NCBI GenBank assembly: GCA_964424335.1
Contig: CAYRIY010000001.1
Location: forward strand, 62,001 to 126,000
DNA length: 64,000 nt
Source: CAYRIY01 sp964424335
Lineage (GTDB): Bacteria > Bacillota > Limnochordia > DTU080 > RSA5
Direction of reading: 5' to 3'
In this document: in pieces, positions 61,166 to 64,000 of the stretch
Layout of the letters: each line of letters starts with the position of its first letter
Position numbering within the stretch: the stretch's first letter is position 1
The notes under the pieces: model-generated
The model's input: the letters and a program-made list of their open reading frames with translations, nothing else
What the model was told of the DNA's origin: nothing
Databases searched by the model: none
Program-made: the position numbers and the translations under genes

Positions 61166-63216
61166 GACCTGCCAAACCTCCGCTCAAACTCTCGAAGCGA
61201 GAGCTCGATGATGACGGGGCGCCCGTGCGGGCAGGCAAAAGGGTTTTGGACGTCCGCAAGGTCGCGCACGAGCCGCTCGGCAGCGGGAATCGACAGCCAC
61301 TCGCCCGCCTTGATCGCAGCTCGGCAGGCGACGGTCGCCGCCGATCGTTCGGCAAGGGAAGGACCGCCCTCATGCATCACGCCGATCAGCTCTTCGAGGA
61401 GCCCTTCAAACTGGGTCCCGGCGCCCTTCGCGATCGTCGAGGGCACGCCCCGCAGCGCGTAATCCCTCGGACCGAAGCGCTCGACTACAAACCCAAATTC
61501 GGCCAGATCAGAAAGTACGTCCTCGATCGCCGCCGCCTGGCGCGGGGACAGGGACAATGGGTGCGGAACGAGCAACTCTTGGATCGCCGGGCGTGCGGAC
61601 ATCTTTGAAGCGAGCACCCTTTCGAACAGGATGCGCTCGTGGGCGACGTGTTGATCGATCACCCACAGCCCGGTTGGAGCAGGGACCAAAAGGTACGTGA
61701 GGGCGATCTGACCGAGCACCCTCGCCGACCTGAGGAGCTGTCTTATGTCGACGCCCTCCCGCTCGTACATCGCGGCTCGTTCGGCGTATGCGGCGTCTGC
61801 TTCTTTCAATGCGATGCGCTCCCCGGCGTGGGCCGCTTTGGTGGGCTCATCCAAACTTACGAGCGCATCNNNNNNNNNNNNNNNNNNNNNNNNNNNNNNN
61901 NNNNNNNNNNNNNNNNNNNNNNNNNNNNNNNNNNNNNNNNNNNNNNNNNNNNNNNNNNNNNNNNNNNNNTCTGCGTAATCAGCCTCACGTGGCGCAGCTT
62001 CGGCGTCGGACGCCAAGGGACTGCGGTACTCGCTTCGGGTTTCGCCAAGCCACTCCGGACCTCCGCTCGCGGCTCCTTCGAAGCTCGTTTTCGGCATGGG
62101 ACGCCAATCGAGGGGAAGCGACGCGCCCCTGCTTGGGCTCTGTTCCGGCTCGCTTGGGAGGGCATCTCCGATCTCCGATCCCGGAACGAGGTTCGCTTCC
62201 GTGAGGGCTTTGCGCACCGCGAGCATGACGGCCTTGAAGGTCTCACGCTCGTCTCTGAATCGAACTTCCGTCTTTGCAGGGTGCACGTTGACGTCGATCA
62301 ACGTGGGATCGACCTCGATGTGCAATACGGCGAGCGGAAACTTTCGGTGAGCGAGGAGCGCCTCGTACCCCCGCTCTACGGCGATGTTCAAGAGTCGGCT
62401 TTGGATCCAGCGACCGTTCACGAAGAGAGACTCGGCGCTGCGATTGCCCTTCGCCGCACTGGGCTTTCCAACGTACCCCGAAATCGACGCCCAAGGGGAT
62501 TCCCACGTGACGGGGATGAGTTCCGAGAGCGTGTTCTTTCCGTATACGGCTGCAATGGCCTCTTTGAGCAGTCCGTTGCCTGTGGTCTTGAGGACGAGTC
62601 GCCCCTCGAGGGTAAGTTCGAACCGGACGTCCGGCCGAGCAAGCGCCATATTGGTCACGTACTCTGCGATGTAGCGGCGCTCGGCCCCGTCGGATTTCAA
62701 AAACTTGTAGCGGGCCGGCGTGTTGTAGAAAAGGTCCCGCACGCTCACTTGAGTACCGACCGGCGCTCCCCACGGAGAGGAGTGCTTCACATCCCCCTCC
62801 ACTTCGAGGCGGATCCCCGCTTCCGCTTCAGCCGTCCGGCTGATGAACTCCACGCGCGCCACCGAAGCAATGCTGGGAAGGGCCTCGCCCCGAAAACCGA
62901 GCGTCCGTATGGTGGTCAAATCTTCGGCTCGGAAAATCTTGCTGGTCGCGTGGCGTTCAAATGCGAGCGGGGCGTCTTCGGCGCTCACGCCTCCCCCGTC
63001 GTCCGTGACGCGGATCATTTCTCGGCCCGCGCCGGTGACGTCGATGCGAATGGAGCGCGCGCCTGCGTCGATCGCATTCTCGACGAGCTCCTTGACGACG
63101 GACGCGGGCCGCTCGATCACCTCGCCCGCCGCGATCTTATTGCTGACGTCGGGTGAGAGCGCATGGATCCTCCGTGGCGCCACGGGTGGTGATGCCTCGA
63201 TCGGTTGATGGCTCAT
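61162..63216 (-). CDS. mutL: DNA mismatch repair protein MutL (contains assembly gap)
   Basis: The N-terminal GHKL ATPase is clear: NKIAAGEVIERPASVVKELV, ENAIDAGA, DDGGGV and GFRGEALPSI. The C-terminal endonuclease domain has DQHVAHERILFE (the DQHAx2Ex4E motif with Ala to Val), ACRAAIKAG and CPHGRP, so nicking activity is expected. The linker is interrupted by 100 N, so the true length (684 residues as written) is not known. The ATG overlaps the mutS stop in ATGA. Confidence 0.95.
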   Translation of the reverse strand: MSHQPIEASPPVAPRRIHALSPDVSNKIAAGEVIERPASVVKELVENAIDAGARSIRIDVTGAGREMIRVTDDGGGVSAEDAPLAFERHATSKIFRAEDLTTIRTLGFRGEALPSIASVARVEFISRTAEAEAGIRLEVEGDVKHSSPWGAPVGTQVSVRDLFYNTPARYKFLKSDGAERRYIAEYVTNMALARPDVRFELTLEGRLVLKTTGNGLLKEAIAAVYGKNTLSELIPVTWESPWASISGYVGKPSAAKGNRSAESLFVNGRWIQSRLLNIAVERGYEALLAHRKFPLAVLHIEVDPTLIDVNVHPAKTEVRFRDERETFKAVMLAVRKALTEANLVPGSEIGDALPSEPEQSPSRGASLPLDWRPMPKTSFEGAASGGPEWLGETRSEYRSPLASDAEAAPREADYAXXXXXXXXXXXXXXXXXXXXXXXXXXXXXXXXXXDALVSLDEPTKAAHAGERIALKEADAAYAERAAMYEREGVDIRQLLRSARVLGQIALTYLLVPAPTGLWVIDQHVAHERILFERVLASKMSARPAIQELLVPHPLSLSPRQAAAIEDVLSDLAEFGFVVERFGPRDYALRGVPSTIAKGAGTQFEGLLEELIGVMHEGGPSLAERSAATVACRAAIKAGEWLSIPAAERLVRDLADVQNPFACPHGRPVIIELSLREFERRFGRS
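61870..61969. other. assembly gap of 100 N
   Basis: Exactly 100 unknown bases inside the mutL linker. The round number marks a scaffold join of unknown true length. The two sides are in the same frame as written. Confidence 0.99.
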
Positions 63217-64000
63217 CCGCCTTTTACACCTTCCTTGGCTTCCCGTACGAGGTCGGCCAGCTCATTTAGGGCTTCGAGGGGCGTCATGGTGTCGATGTCG
63301 ATGCGGCAGAGCCGTTGTACGATTGGATTCGCCTCTGGAAATAGCGAAAGTTGGCTGGGGCTCTTGCGCACGACGCCGGCGACATGGCGCTCCGGATCGC
63401 GCGTCGCGGCCGCCGCCTCTCTGGCCAATCGCTGCTCTTCGCTCGACTCGAGCGCCGCAAGTATCTCTCGGGCTCGGTCGATGACCTCTTTAGGCAGGCC
63501 TGCGAGCCTGGCGACTTCAATTCCGTAACTTTGGTCGACGCCGCCTCGAACGATCCGGCGCAAGAAAACGATGCCGTTCGCATCTTTGTGAACGGCGACC
63601 GAATAGTTCTTGGCGGCGGGAAACAGCTCTTCGAGATCGGTCAGTTCATGGTAGTGGGTCGCAAAAAGGGTCTTCGCCCGAGCGGGCGCGTGCGTCAGGA
63701 GGCGCTCCGTCACCGCCCAAGCGATGCTAAGCCCGTCAAAGGTGCTCGTCCCCCGCCCCACCTCGTCCAGGATCACAAGACTCTTTGACGTTGCGTGATT
63801 GAGGATGTTCGCGACTTCGTTCATCTCTACCATGAACGTGCTCTGCCCGGTCGCAAGGTCGTCGGAGGCCCCGACTCGAGTGAAAATGCGGTCGACGACC
63901 CCGATGCGGGCGAAGCTTGCAGGGACGAAGGAGCCGATTTGCGCCATGAGCACGATGAGGGCGGCTTGCCGCAAATATGTGCTCTTACCCGCCATGTTCG
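63213..64000 (-). CDS. mutS: DNA mismatch repair protein MutS, C-terminal part
   Basis: The last 262 residues, cut by the window edge within the Walker A motif (NMAGKSTYLRQ). Seen are the family motifs RVGASDDLATGQSTFMVEM, VILDEVGRGTSTFDGLSIAWA (Walker B), ATHYHEL and GIEVARLAGLP, and a C-terminal tail ending in the beta-clamp-like QLSLF segment and a helical dimer region. First gene seen of the mutS-mutL-methyltransferase-miaA operon. Confidence 0.96.
   Translation of the reverse strand, partial: NMAGKSTYLRQAALIVLMAQIGSFVPASFARIGVVDRIFTRVGASDDLATGQSTFMVEMNEVANILNHATSKSLVILDEVGRGTSTFDGLSIAWAVTERLLTHAPARAKTLFATHYHELTDLEELFPAAKNYSVAVHKDANGIVFLRRIVRGGVDQSYGIEVARLAGLPKEVIDRAREILAALESSEEQRLAREAAAATRDPERHVAGVVRKSPSQLSLFPEANPIVQRLCRIDIDTMTPLEALNELADLVREAKEGVKGG

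Noticed and set aside
61639..63156. A long plus-strand open frame opposite mutL
   Set aside because: It is a GC-rich shadow of mutL and itself runs through the N gap.
1..64000. CRISPR arrays, prophage or insertion sequences
   Set aside because: No regularly spaced repeats, transposase genes or phage structural genes were found.

Overview
The window is chromosomal DNA of a moderately GC-rich, probably spore-forming member of the Bacillota (Bacilli type). The evidence is gene content: a SigH-type sigma factor, a SpoVK-type AAA ATPase, divergent lexA and yneA under Firmicutes-type LexA boxes (CGAAC-N4-GTTCG), mntABCD with mntR, a YpmA-like protein, a TIGR04086-type membrane protein, menG, and a trp leader that looks like a target of TRAP, the Bacillus trp RNA-binding attenuation protein. 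TTG and GTG starts behind strong GGAGG-type ribosome sites are common. A run of exactly 100 N inside mutL marks a scaffold gap, so this is a draft or metagenome assembly. The species cannot be named from the sequence.

Layout. 1-6600: a lone sugar-binding protein, then a minus-strand group (MarR regulator, ABC exporter, metallophosphoesterase, unknown membrane protein). 6700-12900: nagB-ychF (minus), then a plus-strand set (class III aminotransferase, START-like protein, FG-GAP repeat protein, acylphosphatase, small membrane protein). 13500-27980: a carbohydrate locus with a DUF4340 protein, a giant solute-binding protein with duplicated N-terminal modules, two permease pairs, an NHL/TPR/YIP1 fusion, a DUF5696 protein and a Gfo/Idh oxidoreductase, but no ATPase. 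28000-32000: a TPR protein and a convergent amidohydrolase. 32000-37400: tRNA-Trp and the manganese locus mntABCD-mntR, preceded by a long, hairpin-rich leader with two copies of one dyad. 37600-40400: tyrosine recombinase, yneA and lexA (SOS block). 40400-44300: small unknown proteins, sigH and speD. 44360-52570: trpEGDCFBA with ynbB translationally coupled to its end. 52565-56000: dapF and a coupled operon of spoVK, a small GTPase, a short UbiA-like protein and a membrane peptide. 56100-64000: MFS transporter, menG, nadA, then minus-strand mutS-mutL-methyltransferase-miaA.

Most notable. (1) The trp leader has twelve triplets at an exact 5-nt period, ten of them GAG or UAG, followed by an intrinsic terminator. 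Its 5' arm can pair with a 7-nt segment inside the triplet array, which gives a complete TRAP attenuation switch. (2) The mnt operon has a clear promoter far upstream, a repeated GTTGTA-N4-TACAAC dyad and a leader of about 330 nt with several strong stem-loops, which matches no riboswitch class I recognise. (3) The DUF4340/DUF5696/YIP1 sugar-transport locus looks like an incompletely described glycan capture and import machine. (4) The spoVK-GTPase-UbiA-like operon may be an undescribed sporulation-linked membrane module.

All functions were inferred by reading motifs, family resemblance and context. No database search or folding program was run.
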